This document shows, one piece after another, positions 45,101 to 54,310 of a stretch of 64,000 bases of DNA. Made by a program: the position numbers and the translations under genes. The notes beneath the pieces were generated by a model. That model saw only the letters and a program-made list of their open reading frames with translations, did no database searches and was not told where the DNA came from. Numbering within the stretch: the first letter of the stretch is position 1; each line of letters opens with the position of its first letter. This stretch comes from Hoylesella buccalis ATCC 35310 (GTDB lineage: Bacteria; Bacteroidota; Bacteroidia; Bacteroidales; Bacteroidaceae), in contig NZ_CP102287.1 in assembly GCF_025151385.1 (NCBI RefSeq), positions 1,922,001-1,986,000 on the forward strand, read 5' to 3'.

Positions 45101-48100
45101 TAGCGGCCTTGAAGATTGACCGTTCCGAAATCAGACATCTGTACATTCAAGTTACCTTGTGCCGCCCAACCGCCTTCGTTGTTGTATTCCAGCAAGCGAA
45201 GTTCGTTAACCCACACCTCACCCGACTTCACTTCGCCCGCTTTGTTGCGCACACCAATCATCATGGTCTTCACCTCGCCCAGCGTAGGGTTACCCATCAC
45301 GCTGACTTTGTTGTTGGGTTTGTCGGGATCGTAGCTCGTATAAACTCGATTATACGATGCTTGTCCTTGCGCTTTATCTTTGTTTCTCTGCCGTTTCAGT
45401 TCGGTGAATAGCTTCAAAGGAATGTCTAACATGTTCTCTTCGGGCCACACTTCGCGCACATCCGATAACGAGTAGCGGTTGTATTCCTTGGGTGCCGTCA
45501 GCTTCAGGGGTATCTCATACTCGTAATAGTTGCTCTTATAATCATTGCCCAAGCGTACGAAAACAGCCAACTGACCATCCTGCAAATTGGTCGTATTCTG
45601 CTCCATGGCATTGGCATGCACGAACATTTGCAGGCGTTTATACTGTCGGAGATCAACTGAAGCGTTCTTATAAACCGCCTTGGCATCACCCGTAGCGAGA
45701 TTTGAAGCCACGATATCCAACGCCTGTTCGTTGGCCTCAACCAGCTGACGTTGTGTGGGATCTTGCGCTCTCCTAATGCCAGGAGGCAACACATAGTTGA
45801 CAGGAGTCTTGTCATTATTCTCCTCTATGTTGACTGAACTCACCGACATGGTGCCCGAATTGGACCCCGCAGGATCGAGTTGTTGCTCGTATATGCGCCA
45901 ATCTCCACGCACTAAATCGAAGCTACCGAATCGTAGCACGATGGGTTTTTTAAACCCTGTGAGGAACATTCGCATGAAACGAATGCTGGTGAAGTCGGAG
46001 ATAGAACCGAAACGGCGTTCGAATTCGCGTATCGGAATGCGGAACTGATACCAGGTAACTGGCTCCTTTTTCTTGTTTCTTAGGGGCGCTATGGCATCAC
46101 GTTTGTCTACAATGTAGTTCTTTCCAACAACCAAGTCTTCCGGACGGATGGACACATGATACTGAAAATACTTCTCATATTCGTTCAAAGTGTAGTCTTG
46201 ATTGATGTCTTCCACGTCGGGTGTACCCTTGTACGACGTATCATAGCGTTCGCCGCGCGTATCGGTATCGGGCGAGTTGCCTTGTGGATTGTTGATGTAT
46301 TTGTACCGTCTTAAGATGGAAGCCTGCATCTCATCGTAGTCACGACCACGGAAATAATGATAGTTATCGTTAGCCACATCGTTCAAAATGGCATTGAACA
46401 CGTCCGGACTTACCTTGCCCTGAATCTGTTTTAAGAAGTCTTGATAAGCCTCAAAGTTTTTCTCTTCCTCGTCTGTGAGGCCGTTGAAGCCCAAATCCTG
46501 CAAAGCTCTTGCCCCCTTGTTTGTGGCAAAAGCATACGTCACAGTGGCCGGAGTGGGAATCTTTCCCCATTGGGTTGTGATATAAGTTTGCGTTCCATCG
46601 ACGGGAAGTCCACTCTCATAAAACTTCTTTCCGTCATGAAGAATGTCCTCGCTGACCTCACCCAGGTTGATATAGAAGTCGCCTCCGTACTCGCTGGCCG
46701 TACCTTCTTGGCGGGTATAGATGAACGGATCGAGCATCCAGAACTCGATATACTCGATGTTGGACGATTCAAAATCGCTGTAATCCAGCTTCCGCATCAT
46801 GCCACCCCACTTCTGTTTGGGATTGTTGAGCAACCCCTTTGCCGTCAAATCAGGGTTAAAGTTGTACGGTCCACGCTCGCTTGGATAGTACGCAAGGTTG
46901 AGGATTGGAAGAGTAGCCGTGGCCCCACTGTAGCTACTTTGGTCGCGCTTGGGGTACAACTCCCTGACATACACCTCGCGAACGTAATGATTGGACAGCT
47001 GTTCCAAGTCGCTCTTGATGTGCTTTGGCGTCAAAGAACTGCTGCGACGGGTGAACAATGGGGCGATGTTATACCAAGCTAAGAGCGACCGATTGTAGCC
47101 ACTGCGCAGGGTAGTCTTGTCACTATACTCGGGAAACATCGACGGCACACTCGACATGATCCATGACGTTGGCGTTGAAACATCTATCTTGTTGGTCGTA
47201 TTCTCAAAGTCATCGAGATACGAAGCGTTGTCTTGCGTACCATGACTTTGCCCTGCGATGAGCTGTGCAAACTCGGCATTGAGCGAGATGTTCGATGGTT
47301 GTGTAAGATGTAAGAATGGGATTTTGTTCAACACATTGGTGAGCCACTGACTCTCTTTCTTCCAGTTTAGGTTGACACCCCAAAGGGTATTGTTCAACGG
47401 CTCTGACCCCATATTCACTTTGTTGGTTAAGGCTTGTTCGGAAAGATGTTGTAATGTACCGCTCAGTTGCAGGTCTTTGCTGAAGTCGTACTCCCAGTTC
47501 ACGCCGAACATCGTCTTTCGTTCCTGCGCAAAGTCAGTGTTACTCTCCAGCGAAACGTTAACGTTTGTCCCCGCATTGATAATACTTTGGTTCAAGATGG
47601 TCACCTCACCTGCCGCATAGTCAACCGAATAATCGGCATTCTCGGTCAACCTAACGCCGCCAGCAGTCACCACAACCGACCCTTGCGGCACGTTGTAAGC
47701 TCCCAATGAGATGACGTTGGCCGCCGAACCCCTGAACTGTCCCATCAGCACATACTTGTTTTTCTCGGCGATTTGCTTGGCTACGGTCTTGGTAGAATCA
47801 TACAACTCGGTGAAAGCATACCGCTTAGCTTTCTCTTCATTCACACCTTTGCTCACCAAATAGCGATGGATATACGACCCAAAAGGCTCGGCCACGGGGA
47901 AGAACACACGGCCATCGCTCACCGTATAACCCTCTACAAAGTCAAAATAGCCGTTGCTATGCGGCTTGTTGTTGTTATCCAATCGGTCGGCACCCAGCAG
48001 CCGAATGATGGGCTGGTCTTTCACTTGTGGCTCAGGAATATAGGTGAGATAAACGCCGGCGGTGTCACTTTGGAACTTCACATCCAAGCGAAACTTCTCA

Positions 48101-49758
48101 CGCTCCACCCTACTGGCCAACTCGTACACGTTCTTCATCATCAGCCTCCAGTTGCCTTGTCGTGGGTTGTTGCTGGTATTTTTGAGCGACTTGACGAACA
48201 ACGCCGCATTCACATCAGTAATGTCACTGGCAAACTCGCCCACTTGATAGGTGGCACCACCATAAGTATATTCGTACGCTACGGCCAACACCTGGTCGGT
48301 TTGCAATCCCATGCGCAGCGAAACGTATCCCAATGCCGTGTTAACCGTGTATTCAGAGGGGTTCAATAGTCGCGCGCGTTCCAGCTTCTCATAGTCCACA
48401 CCGCCCACAAGTCCGCCCCCATCGAGCACCGTTGTCGACTGGTCGATGTTGCGTGCCGACGCCAGTTGGCCCACCAACGTGCCATATTCGGTATTCGCAT
48501 TGTTGGAGGGAACCATCTGTCCCGTGGCGTTCCACAGTCCATTGGAGATGTATTTGTTCTCGCCCAGGTCGGTCAATGCGATGATGTTGCGGGTGTTTGT
48601 GGTGACACCCGAATTGTTGGTGACCCAGATTTCCACCCGATTAATCTTCACACCCGATGTCAGATTGGGCAGCGACTTCATGTTGTCATCGTACGTCTGA
48701 CGGAAATATTGTGACAAGAAGAAGTGCCGATTCTCCTCATAGTTGGCCACATTAATCTCGAACGGCGTAAACTGTGCGCCACCGCGCGATGACACACTCT
48801 TGTCGGCCGACTTCTTCTGCGAGGCCACCATCTGCAACTTGAGCTTGCCAAACTGCATGTCCGTACGCAAACCGAACAGCGAACTGGCTCCCTTGATCAA
48901 TGAAGAGTTGGACGGAAAAGACACGTTACCCCCCTCAACCAGCTTGATAATCTCATCCTCCTTGCCATCGTATTTCAGTTTAAGGTTCTGCGCATCGAAG
49001 TCAAACGTGGCGTCGGTGTTGTAGTTGAGGTTCATGTTCACCTTGTCACCCACCCTACCATTGACGTTAAGATTAATCTTCTCGTCAAAGTTCATCGTGG
49101 TCATCTTTCGGTTGCGGATAGGCAACGAGGGGTTGTCTATCTTCTTCACCGTGCCGCCAAACTTCAGTTCGGCCGTTCCCTGCGTCTTGATGCGCACGCC
49201 ACCCGGGCCGAATATCTTCTCAGCCGGCCCCAGTTCAAAGTGCATGTCGGTGAAGTCGAACTTCTCCTTCCCTTTGTTTTCAAATATTTCTGCGTTCTTC
49301 GAGCGGAAATACTGGTCGAAAAGTCGTTTCTCACTCCATGCCCGATACTCTTCCGGCGTCATCATGATGGGTGCGTTGAGCCACGCCGCACCGATTTTAG
49401 AGCCGATGATATACCTATCAAGCGTATCGTTGTAAATCACATCCTGCTGTAGGTTTTGAGGACGTTTCAAGTCTAATGGACTCTGGTTCAGGTCGTCAAT
49501 CGTCACTGGGAGCGTGCGTTGAATCTTCCAACGTGGATTCAACAGCGAGTCGGGGATGTTGAGTTCATCATCCAACTGGGGCTGCGCCTTGATGTCGATG
49601 GTGTCTTTCCGCTGCGGTTCTGTCTGCTTCTGAGGCTGTTGCCTGTTGGTTGTCCGCGTGCGGTTGTCTTGCCAAAAGGGCATACGCATGGCATAACTCG
49701 CCATACTCATGACGAGCAATGTCACAACGAAACCATATATGCGCCTTTTATTCCGCAT
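42130..49758 (-). CDS. sprA: Cell surface protein SprA, outer-membrane translocon of the type IX secretion system
   Basis: A 2542-residue protein; SprA proteins are of this size and form the 36-strand outer-membrane barrel of the type IX system (family knowledge; called Sov in Porphyromonas). Seen are a signal peptide (first 23 residues), the SprA-N region (DLNQSPLDLKRPQNL..., FELGPAEKIFGPGGVRIKTQGTAELKFGG, NLNVNGRVGDKVNMNLNYNTDATFDFDAQNLKLKYDG), the LGADRLDNNN stretch, many DYS-type beta stretches, and a C-terminal end that is a beta-barrel signal (FGVSLKFSLTR). It lies 41 nt downstream of ruvA on the same strand, a pairing conserved in Bacteroidetes. Together with other T9SS parts elsewhere it would export proteins with C-terminal signals. 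Confidence 0.95.
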   Translation of the reverse strand: MRNKRRIYGFVVTLLVMSMASYAMRMPFWQDNRTRTTNRQQPQKQTEPQRKDTIDIKAQPQLDDELNIPDSLLNPRWKIQRTLPVTIDDLNQSPLDLKRPQNLQQDVIYNDTLDRYIIGSKIGAAWLNAPIMMTPEEYRAWSEKRLFDQYFRSKNAEIFENKGKEKFDFTDMHFELGPAEKIFGPGGVRIKTQGTAELKFGGTVKKIDNPSLPIRNRKMTTMNFDEKINLNVNGRVGDKVNMNLNYNTDATFDFDAQNLKLKYDGKEDEIIKLVEGGNVSFPSNSSLIKGASSLFGLRTDMQFGKLKLQMVASQKKSADKSVSSRGGAQFTPFEINVANYEENRHFFLSQYFRQTYDDNMKSLPNLTSGVKINRVEIWVTNNSGVTTNTRNIIALTDLGENKYISNGLWNATGQMVPSNNANTEYGTLVGQLASARNIDQSTTVLDGGGLVGGVDYEKLERARLLNPSEYTVNTALGYVSLRMGLQTDQVLAVAYEYTYGGATYQVGEFASDITDVNAALFVKSLKNTSNNPRQGNWRLMMKNVYELASRVEREKFRLDVKFQSDTAGVYLTYIPEPQVKDQPIIRLLGADRLDNNNKPHSNGYFDFVEGYTVSDGRVFFPVAEPFGSYIHRYLVSKGVNEEKAKRYAFTELYDSTKTVAKQIAEKNKYVLMGQFRGSAANVISLGAYNVPQGSVVVTAGGVRLTENADYSVDYAAGEVTILNQSIINAGTNVNVSLESNTDFAQERKTMFGVNWEYDFSKDLQLSGTLQHLSEQALTNKVNMGSEPLNNTLWGVNLNWKKESQWLTNVLNKIPFLHLTQPSNISLNAEFAQLIAGQSHGTQDNASYLDDFENTTNKIDVSTPTSWIMSSVPSMFPEYSDKTTLRSGYNRSLLAWYNIAPLFTRRSSSLTPKHIKSDLEQLSNHYVREVYVRELYPKRDQSSYSGATATLPILNLAYYPSERGPYNFNPDLTAKGLLNNPKQKWGGMMRKLDYSDFESSNIEYIEFWMLDPFIYTRQEGTASEYGGDFYINLGEVSEDILHDGKKFYESGLPVDGTQTYITTQWGKIPTPATVTYAFATNKGARALQDLGFNGLTDEEEKNFEAYQDFLKQIQGKVSPDVFNAILNDVANDNYHYFRGRDYDEMQASILRRYKYINNPQGNSPDTDTRGERYDTSYKGTPDVEDINQDYTLNEYEKYFQYHVSIRPEDLVVGKNYIVDKRDAIAPLRNKKKEPVTWYQFRIPIREFERRFGSISDFTSIRFMRMFLTGFKKPIVLRFGSFDLVRGDWRIYEQQLDPAGSNSGTMSVSSVNIEENNDKTPVNYVLPPGIRRAQDPTQRQLVEANEQALDIVASNLATGDAKAVYKNASVDLRQYKRLQMFVHANAMEQNTTNLQDGQLAVFVRLGNDYKSNYYEYEIPLKLTAPKEYNRYSLSDVREVWPEENMLDIPLKLFTELKRQRNKDKAQGQASYNRVYTSYDPDKPNNKVSVMGNPTLGEVKTMMIGVRNKAGEVKSGEVWVNELRLLEYNNEGGWAAQGNLNVQMSDFGTVNLQGRYMSEGFGGLEEGVAQRSTDDYQNYSVTANFELGKFFPEKAHVSAPLYYSVQQEQLSPKYNPLDTDMRLKDALDAASNRQERDSIESIAVTKTTNTNFSLSNVRVGIQTKRHPMPYDPANFSFSYSHSHRNTSGETTVYEKEDSWNGSLSYSWTPVFKPLEPFKKIKNKSKWFDILKRFGLNWLPQNIAFNTDMMRNYYELQERDMQDLGGSQLPLTFNQQFMWNRDFTLRWDLTKNIHMNFQSTTQAEIEEPYTPVNKDLYPDRYSAWKDSVRTSIRNFGTPLDYRQQFSLSYQLPLNLLPIFDWVNADANYSSNYSWVRGTHLEDGTSLGNIVTTNRRVNVNGRFDLQRLYNHIPFLKATNDRFNRDPQRNATNRSRSSRIVGNDGNRNTQNKNARNTARRSAQDAKAEAQKKQLPKNKKGFEQQITLLPDTTITVSHGKKSKRLIVSARTEDGKTYHLKYKKINPNTIRIKNKVDSALKLKITVLPKEPLENKGWYRTAQSVARLLMLVRNVSVSYRDDYAMTLPGFLPTVGDAFGQTKAPSALSPGLDFAFGMVGDSYIERARANNWLLISDSIATPATSNHTQDLQLRMTLEPVRNFKIDLNASRTQTTSRSVQYMYQGNPMTQTGNFTMTTLSLRSAFEGIGDAGNGFRSKSFDDFCRSLDGFRQRVEAQYAGFVYPKGTPLAGQPFEPANGGVDRYSSDVMIPAFLSTYTSMGGHSLNIFPSLARLLPNWTIRYSGLGKLPWFRDVFKSVTLNHSYKSIFAIGSYSSYSTFQEFMNGLGFVTNATTGMPVPSSMYNVSAVSINEAFSPLLGLDVTFNNNLTTRLEYRSTRVLNLSTTSVQINEAISRDWVLGMAYKINNLELFGGNKRRVVRRTKGNGQQQQQQQNSSTSNRNSTRSNRDLNMRLDLSYRRQAAISRDIATMTSAASSGNTAFRLQFSADYTLSRLLTMTLYYDQQTNTPLLSSSSFPTTTHDFGVSLKFSLTR

Positions 49759-49799
49759 GCTGAACTACCGCGATTGACACGTACCTCACCACGGCACGC

Positions 49800-50414
49800 T
49801 TACTTGATTTGCTTCAAAGCCAACTTCACCACCTGCTCTACCGGCAGCGATGGGTCGGATTTCAAGATGCCCTCCACCACTTTGGCACTGGGAGCGGGCG
49901 AGAAACCCAGCATGGTGAGCGCACTCACCGCCTCGTCACGGATGCTGGCATCCACCGCCGTTGCAGGCTCACTGCTTACATGCAGCTCGGTGGCAATACC
50001 GCTGCTCACGATTTTGTCGCACAGATCTACGATGATGCGCTGTGCCGTTTTCAGTCCAATGCCTTTGACGGCCTTCAACATCCGCTCATCACCATTGGCG
50101 ATAACGTTGCACAACTCGGCGGGCGAGAGAGTGGATAAAATCATTCGGGCCGTGTTGGCACCCACGCCAGACACGGTGATTAGTAGGCGATACAACTCGC
50201 GTTCCTGTTTCGAGAAGAAGCCGTAAAACGTGAAATTGTCATCACGTCCGCCAGTCACCAACGACTCGTGCACATACAACTTCACCTCTTTCTTACCCTG
50301 AATGGCACTGTAGGTGTTCAGCGAGATATTCAATCCATAGCCCACACCTGCGGCTTCGAGTACAGCCAGTGCGGGAGTTAATTCGGTCAATTCACCCCTG
50401 ATGTATTCTATCAT
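49800..50414 (-). CDS. ruvA: Holliday junction helicase subunit RuvA
   Basis: DNA-binding subunit that clamps the four-way junction for RuvB. The start [26 protein letters not shown] is clear. An upstream in-frame ATG at 50546 would add 44 residues that fit nothing in the family and run into a repeat array. The resulting 204 residues is the normal length. Domain I (OB fold, 1-62), helix-hairpin-helix domain II ([21 protein letters not shown] and [24 protein letters not shown]) and domain III ([21 protein letters not shown]) are all present. It leads the operon with sprA. Confidence 0.95.
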   Translation of the reverse strand: MIEYIRGELTELTPALAVLEAAGVGYGLNISLNTYSAIQGKKEVKLYVHESLVTGGRDDNFTFYGFFSKQERELYRLLITVSGVGANTARMILSTLSPAELCNVIANGDERMLKAVKGIGLKTAQRIIVDLCDKIVSSGIATELHVSSEPATAVDASIRDEAVSALTMLGFSPAPSAKVVEGILKSDPSLPVEQVVKLALKQIK

Positions 50415-50547
50415 GTGATATAAAATGTATATATACGATAGAGATAACGCAGCAACCGCCCGCTTATTGCGTGGCGCATGGAAAGAATGAACACGCCATG
50501 CAGCCGCCATCCAACCGCTCACGCATACGGGCGACATTTTCAACACT

Positions 50548-50650
50548 TAGCATTGGGGTTTTTAGAGCATTGAGTTTGGGCGGCAAAAGCATTGGGTTTG
50601 AAGGCCAAAGTCAATGGGTTTGGCCACCAAAGTCAATGACTTGTTTTTGT
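50548..50650. repeat. 22-bp-step dyad array C
   Basis: Sites with cores beginning at 50551 (CATTGG), 50568 (CATTGA), 50590 (CATTGG), 50612 (CAATGG) and 50634 (CAATGA) are spaced 17, 22, 22 and 22 bp. Left arms CAAAAG and CCAAAGT and right arms GGGTTTG are clear. It lies in the 436-bp gap (50415-50850) between divergent ruvA and ddh, well upstream of the ddh promoter. Nothing else is recognised in that gap. Confidence 0.7.
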
Positions 50651-50713
50651 AACCAAAAAGGGTTTGCAACATTCAAAGAAATGTAAAAATTGCGATTATC
50701 CTTTTAAATCATC

Positions 50714-50743
50714 TTTGTTTGTCTGGAGAAATTTATAATTTTG
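50714..50743 (+). promoter_or_regulatory. ddh: Promoter of ddh
   Basis: TTTG at 50714-50717, an 18-nt spacer and TAATTTTG at 50736-50743. It implies a 5' leader of about 100 nt and excludes an upstream start at 50719 for the ddh protein. Confidence 0.6.
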
Positions 50744-50850
50744 CGAACGATTATCGTATTTACAGACATAAAAAAGATTGTTTAACGGGTTCGGCAGGGG
50801 CATGGATGGCCACGCTCGGCCGGGCGCAATACATGAAAAGAAAATCAATT

Positions 50851-51750
50851 ATGAAGAAAATCAGAGCCGCCGTAGTAGGCTACGGCAACATAGGTCACTA
50901 TGCCGTTCAGGCATTGGAGGCCGCAGAAGATTTTGAGATAGCTGGCATCGTACGTCGCCAGGGTGCTGAGAACAAACCAGCCGAGCTGGCCGATTACAAG
51001 GTTGTGAAGGATATAAAAGAACTGACAGACGTGGATGTGGCCATCCTGGCGACACCTACACGCAGCTGTAAGGAGCATGCCCAGCAGATTTTACCCCTTG
51101 GCATCAACACCGTGGACAGCTTTGATATCCACACAGATATCGTTGATTACCGCGCTGCCTTGATGCCCTTATGCAAGCAGCACCATGCGGTGAGCGTCAT
51201 TAGTGCGGGATGGGATCCGGGATCCGACTCCATTGTGCGCACGCTGATGCAAAGTTTGGCACCCAAAGGCCTTAGCTATACCAACTTCGGACCAGGCATG
51301 TCGATGGGACACAGCGTGTGCGCCAGAGGCAAGAAGGGCGTGAAGAATGCGCTGTCGATGACCATTCCACTGGGCGAGGGCATCCACCGACGCATGGTAT
51401 ACGTGGAGTTGGAAGAGGGTGCCACGCTTGATGAGGTGACCAAGGAAATCAAAGCCGACCCCTATTTCGCACACGACGAGACACATGTCATGGCCGTTGA
51501 GTCGGTCGACGCGGTGCGTGACATGGGACATGGCGTACACTTGGTGCGCAAGGGAGTGAGCGGTACCACGCAAAACCAGCGCATGGAGTTCAGCATGAGC
51601 ATCAACAATCCGGCGCTCACCGCACAAGTATTGGTCAACGTGGCACGCGCCAGCATGCGCCAACAGCCCGGATGTTACACCATGGTGGAGCTTCCTGTCA
51701 TCGACATGTTGCCCGGTGAGCGGGAATATCTCATCAAACATCTGGTATAA
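50851..51750 (+). CDS. ddh: Meso-diaminopimelate D-dehydrogenase
   Basis: Makes meso-diaminopimelate directly from tetrahydrodipicolinate, ammonia and NADPH, for lysine and peptidoglycan. The start MKKIRAAVVGYGNIGHYAVQALE gives 299 residues, close to the family length; an upstream frame start at 50719 precedes the promoter -7 box. The Rossmann motif GYGNIG is near residue 9-14. Other family stretches are GIVRRQGAEN, ATPTRSCKEHAQQILPLGINTVDSFDIHTDIVDYR, and SAGWDPGSDSIVRTLMQSLAPKGLSYTNFGPGMSMGHSVCARGKKGVKNALSMT. It is a single gene, with a hairpin at 51760-51782 after it. Confidence 0.95.
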   Translation: MKKIRAAVVGYGNIGHYAVQALEAAEDFEIAGIVRRQGAENKPAELADYKVVKDIKELTDVDVAILATPTRSCKEHAQQILPLGINTVDSFDIHTDIVDYRAALMPLCKQHHAVSVISAGWDPGSDSIVRTLMQSLAPKGLSYTNFGPGMSMGHSVCARGKKGVKNALSMTIPLGEGIHRRMVYVELEEGATLDEVTKEIKADPYFAHDETHVMAVESVDAVRDMGHGVHLVRKGVSGTTQNQRMEFSMSINNPALTAQVLVNVARASMRQQPGCYTMVELPVIDMLPGEREYLIKHLV

Positions 51751-51759
51751 CAGCTTCAC

Positions 51760-51782
51760 CCTTCCCTCCTTGAGAGGGAAGG
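51760..51782. terminator. Hairpin between convergent ddh and S9 peptidase genes
   Basis: CCTTCCCTC at 51760-51768 and GAGGGAAGG at 51774-51782 form a 9-bp perfect stem with a 5-nt loop. CAGCTT and AAGCTG further out can extend it. No T-run follows on either strand. Confidence 0.45.
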
Positions 51783-51802
51783 AAAGCGAATGAAAAGCTG
51801 GT

Positions 51803-54253
51803 CTACAGCTTCGGCTCTCCGTACAGATGGTCCCACCAAGTGGAATCATCTTTGAGCCATTTGGCGAACCATGCAAAGATGGTATTCTGCCATTTCAGGC
51901 GCTTGTTATAATCGGTGATGTGGTGATTTTCACCATCTACCACCACAAAGGCCGTGGGGCGTCCCAAGAGTTTCAGCGCCGTGAACATCTGGATGCTCTC
52001 GCCTATCGGCACATTGGTATCGGCACTGCCATGCAAGAACAACAGCGGCGTGTGAATTTTGTCGGCATTGAACAGCGGACTTTGGTCCACATATAGTTTC
52101 TTATCCGTCCAAGGATAACGGTTGGCCATGCTCACTTCGCTGTAACTATAGCCCCAATAACCTTCGCCCCAGTAACTGGTGTGGTCGCTGATGCCCGCAT
52201 GCGATATGGCAGCCGCAAAGAGATTGGTCTGCGTTTGCAGGTATTGTGTCATGAATCCGCCATACGATGCGCCGATGCATCCAATCTTCTTGCCATTGAT
52301 AAACGTATGGTCGGCCACGAATTTCTTCGTTCCCTCGATGATGTCTTCAGCCACTCCTTGCCCCGCTGTGTTGACATGACGGGAAGAAAACTCTTGTCCA
52401 AATCCCACGGCACCACTGGGTTGAATGACCAACACGACGTAACCCAACGCGGCATAGGCATGGTGCGGATAGCGTGTTTCAAAGTTACGGCTCGTTGGCG
52501 AGCATCCTCCATAATAATTAACGATGAGCGGATAATGCTTTGATGGGTCGAAATGGGGCGGCAGATAATAGCGCGTGCAGATGGTGTCTCCACGTGAATT
52601 GACGAAATTCCAAGCCTTGCATTCCCCCAAGCGAATACCTTCAAGGGTTTGAAGGTTGGTGTCTTCCACCACTTTTGGACGCTTGGCAGACAGGTTCATG
52701 GTGTACACACGGTCGGCATTGGACGCACTTTCGCCCGTCCATGCCATGATGGGAGCCGAATGGGCGAACGACATGCGTTTGACAACCTCTTCAGGTTGAT
52801 GGATTTTCACTATCTTCTTCGACTTCGTGTCACAGCAGTAAAGGCTTACGCTGTCACGGTTCATGGCCGAAAAATACAGCTTACCGTCGGCGTGGTTCCA
52901 TGCGTATTGACTGATGCCGGGGTCGAATGTCTTGGTCAGCGGCGTGACCTGTCGGTCTGAGAGGCGCAGTGTAAACAACTGATAGTCGTACATACTCGGC
53001 ACTCTTCCATTGGGAACGTTGGCTCCGATGCCGTTGAAAGCCTCGGGAGAACCCATCACAACAATCTCTTTTCCATTGGGTGAAAAGGCTGCACTGGCGA
53101 TGAATCCATCGTCATAGACCAACGTATCGGCTTTCAGGGTACGCACATCCAGGCAGAAAATAGAGAACAAGGTGGTGGGACGATGGGTAAGTCGGGTGCG
53201 AGTGGTCATGAAGAGCACCTTTGAGCCATCGTTATTGATGTCCAAGAGCGACACGTCGTGATAGCCGAAGGTGAGCGGTTGGGCCAGTCCGGTGCGCAAA
53301 TCAAACTTCAACAAGCTTGTTCTGTTGCGCCAATCCGGTTGCCGATCCTCGGGTTCAGTAATCTCATAAACATCACGATTCTTCTTCTTTCCCTCGTTTT
53401 TCTGCATCACCACCAGGTAATCGGCAGTGGGTGACAGCACGAAAGAACCCTCCGGCAGATTCGTGGCGATGACTTTTTCAGCACCCGTCACTACGTCTGA
53501 CGTGACCAACTCCCTACTGTTTTTGCCCTGACGAGCCCAATATAGCTCATGAGAATGCGGCATCCAGTGAACGGCTTCGTTACGAGTTGCCACGATATGC
53601 CCTGTCTTGAGTTCCTTCACCTGCCAACAATATGACGCTTTACCACCATGTGCCACGTCCCGAAAAGCCGTGATGAGGTATTTACCATCAGGCGAAAGCT
53701 CCACACCAGTCACGAACCTACGGTCGGTCAGGCTGCGCAATGTGAACGTTTTCTCGCTCTCACCAACCGATAACAAGGCTCCCTTCTGGGGCTCAACCTG
53801 TATGTCCAACGTGTCTGACCGGCCTCGTTTGGAAAGATATTTCACCACTACATCGTGGGAACCCGGCTCTAACGTCAGCTTACCATCACGACTTTGCTGT
53901 CCGTCTACATACAAATTGAAATCAGAGAGTTTGCCCACTCTGACCGTAGCCTGACCATATCCGTCGGCTTGAATGCGAAAACCCAGCAAATGAAGGGCGA
54001 ATGCCGCATCGGAAGTGGGCAACACTTCGCCGGAAACTTCCCGTCCCTGGCGCACTTGTTCCAGCGACAAAGGCGTGTCCAGCAGCGACTTGGCCTTGAA
54101 CGTATGGCCTTTTACATCGACACTGTCAATCATCAGGGGACGCTGCACCACAAAAGGACCGGCATAACGAACCGTCTTCACGGGGATGACGGAGCCGTAA
54201 ACAAAATCAGCTGTCAACAAGACAGCTGATAAAAGGATATAAAACTTATTCAT
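51803..54253 (-). CDS. S9 family prolyl oligopeptidase-like peptidase, secreted
   Basis: An 816-residue exported peptidase starting MNKFYILLSAVLLTADFVYG (signal peptide); an ATG three codons upstream is possible. The N-terminal 500 or so residues form a beta-propeller-type domain (repeated strands such as VELSPDGKYLITAF and AAFSPNGKEIVVM). The C-terminal alpha/beta hydrolase has the nucleophile Ser in GASYGGFMTQY, the acid in LLFLHGSADTNVP and the catalytic His in DGENHHI. The pattern is that of dipeptidyl- or acyl-aminoacyl-peptidases in Bacteroidetes. It follows the C1 peptidase gene by 57 nt on the same strand, so both may act in peptide use in the periplasm. Confidence 0.9.
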   Translation of the reverse strand: MNKFYILLSAVLLTADFVYGSVIPVKTVRYAGPFVVQRPLMIDSVDVKGHTFKAKSLLDTPLSLEQVRQGREVSGEVLPTSDAAFALHLLGFRIQADGYGQATVRVGKLSDFNLYVDGQQSRDGKLTLEPGSHDVVVKYLSKRGRSDTLDIQVEPQKGALLSVGESEKTFTLRSLTDRRFVTGVELSPDGKYLITAFRDVAHGGKASYCWQVKELKTGHIVATRNEAVHWMPHSHELYWARQGKNSRELVTSDVVTGAEKVIATNLPEGSFVLSPTADYLVVMQKNEGKKKNRDVYEITEPEDRQPDWRNRTSLLKFDLRTGLAQPLTFGYHDVSLLDINNDGSKVLFMTTRTRLTHRPTTLFSIFCLDVRTLKADTLVYDDGFIASAAFSPNGKEIVVMGSPEAFNGIGANVPNGRVPSMYDYQLFTLRLSDRQVTPLTKTFDPGISQYAWNHADGKLYFSAMNRDSVSLYCCDTKSKKIVKIHQPEEVVKRMSFAHSAPIMAWTGESASNADRVYTMNLSAKRPKVVEDTNLQTLEGIRLGECKAWNFVNSRGDTICTRYYLPPHFDPSKHYPLIVNYYGGCSPTSRNFETRYPHHAYAALGYVVLVIQPSGAVGFGQEFSSRHVNTAGQGVAEDIIEGTKKFVADHTFINGKKIGCIGASYGGFMTQYLQTQTNLFAAAISHAGISDHTSYWGEGYWGYSYSEVSMANRYPWTDKKLYVDQSPLFNADKIHTPLLFLHGSADTNVPIGESIQMFTALKLLGRPTAFVVVDGENHHITDYNKRLKWQNTIFAWFAKWLKDDSTWWDHLYGEPKL

Positions 54254-54310
54254 TATTTTCAATGGTTAGAAATGGTAAAATGGAGGGAAAGCCCGCCATG
54301 ACCTCTCTCC

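Noticed and set aside
50415..50546. 44-residue N-terminal extension of RuvA
   Set aside because: RuvA proteins begin with MI(E/A)xIxG-type sequence, found at 50414. The extension fits nothing in the family.
50719..50850. 44-residue N-terminal extension of Ddh
   Set aside because: It starts before the -7 box at 50736-50743, and the family start matches MKKIRAAVVGYG at 50851.
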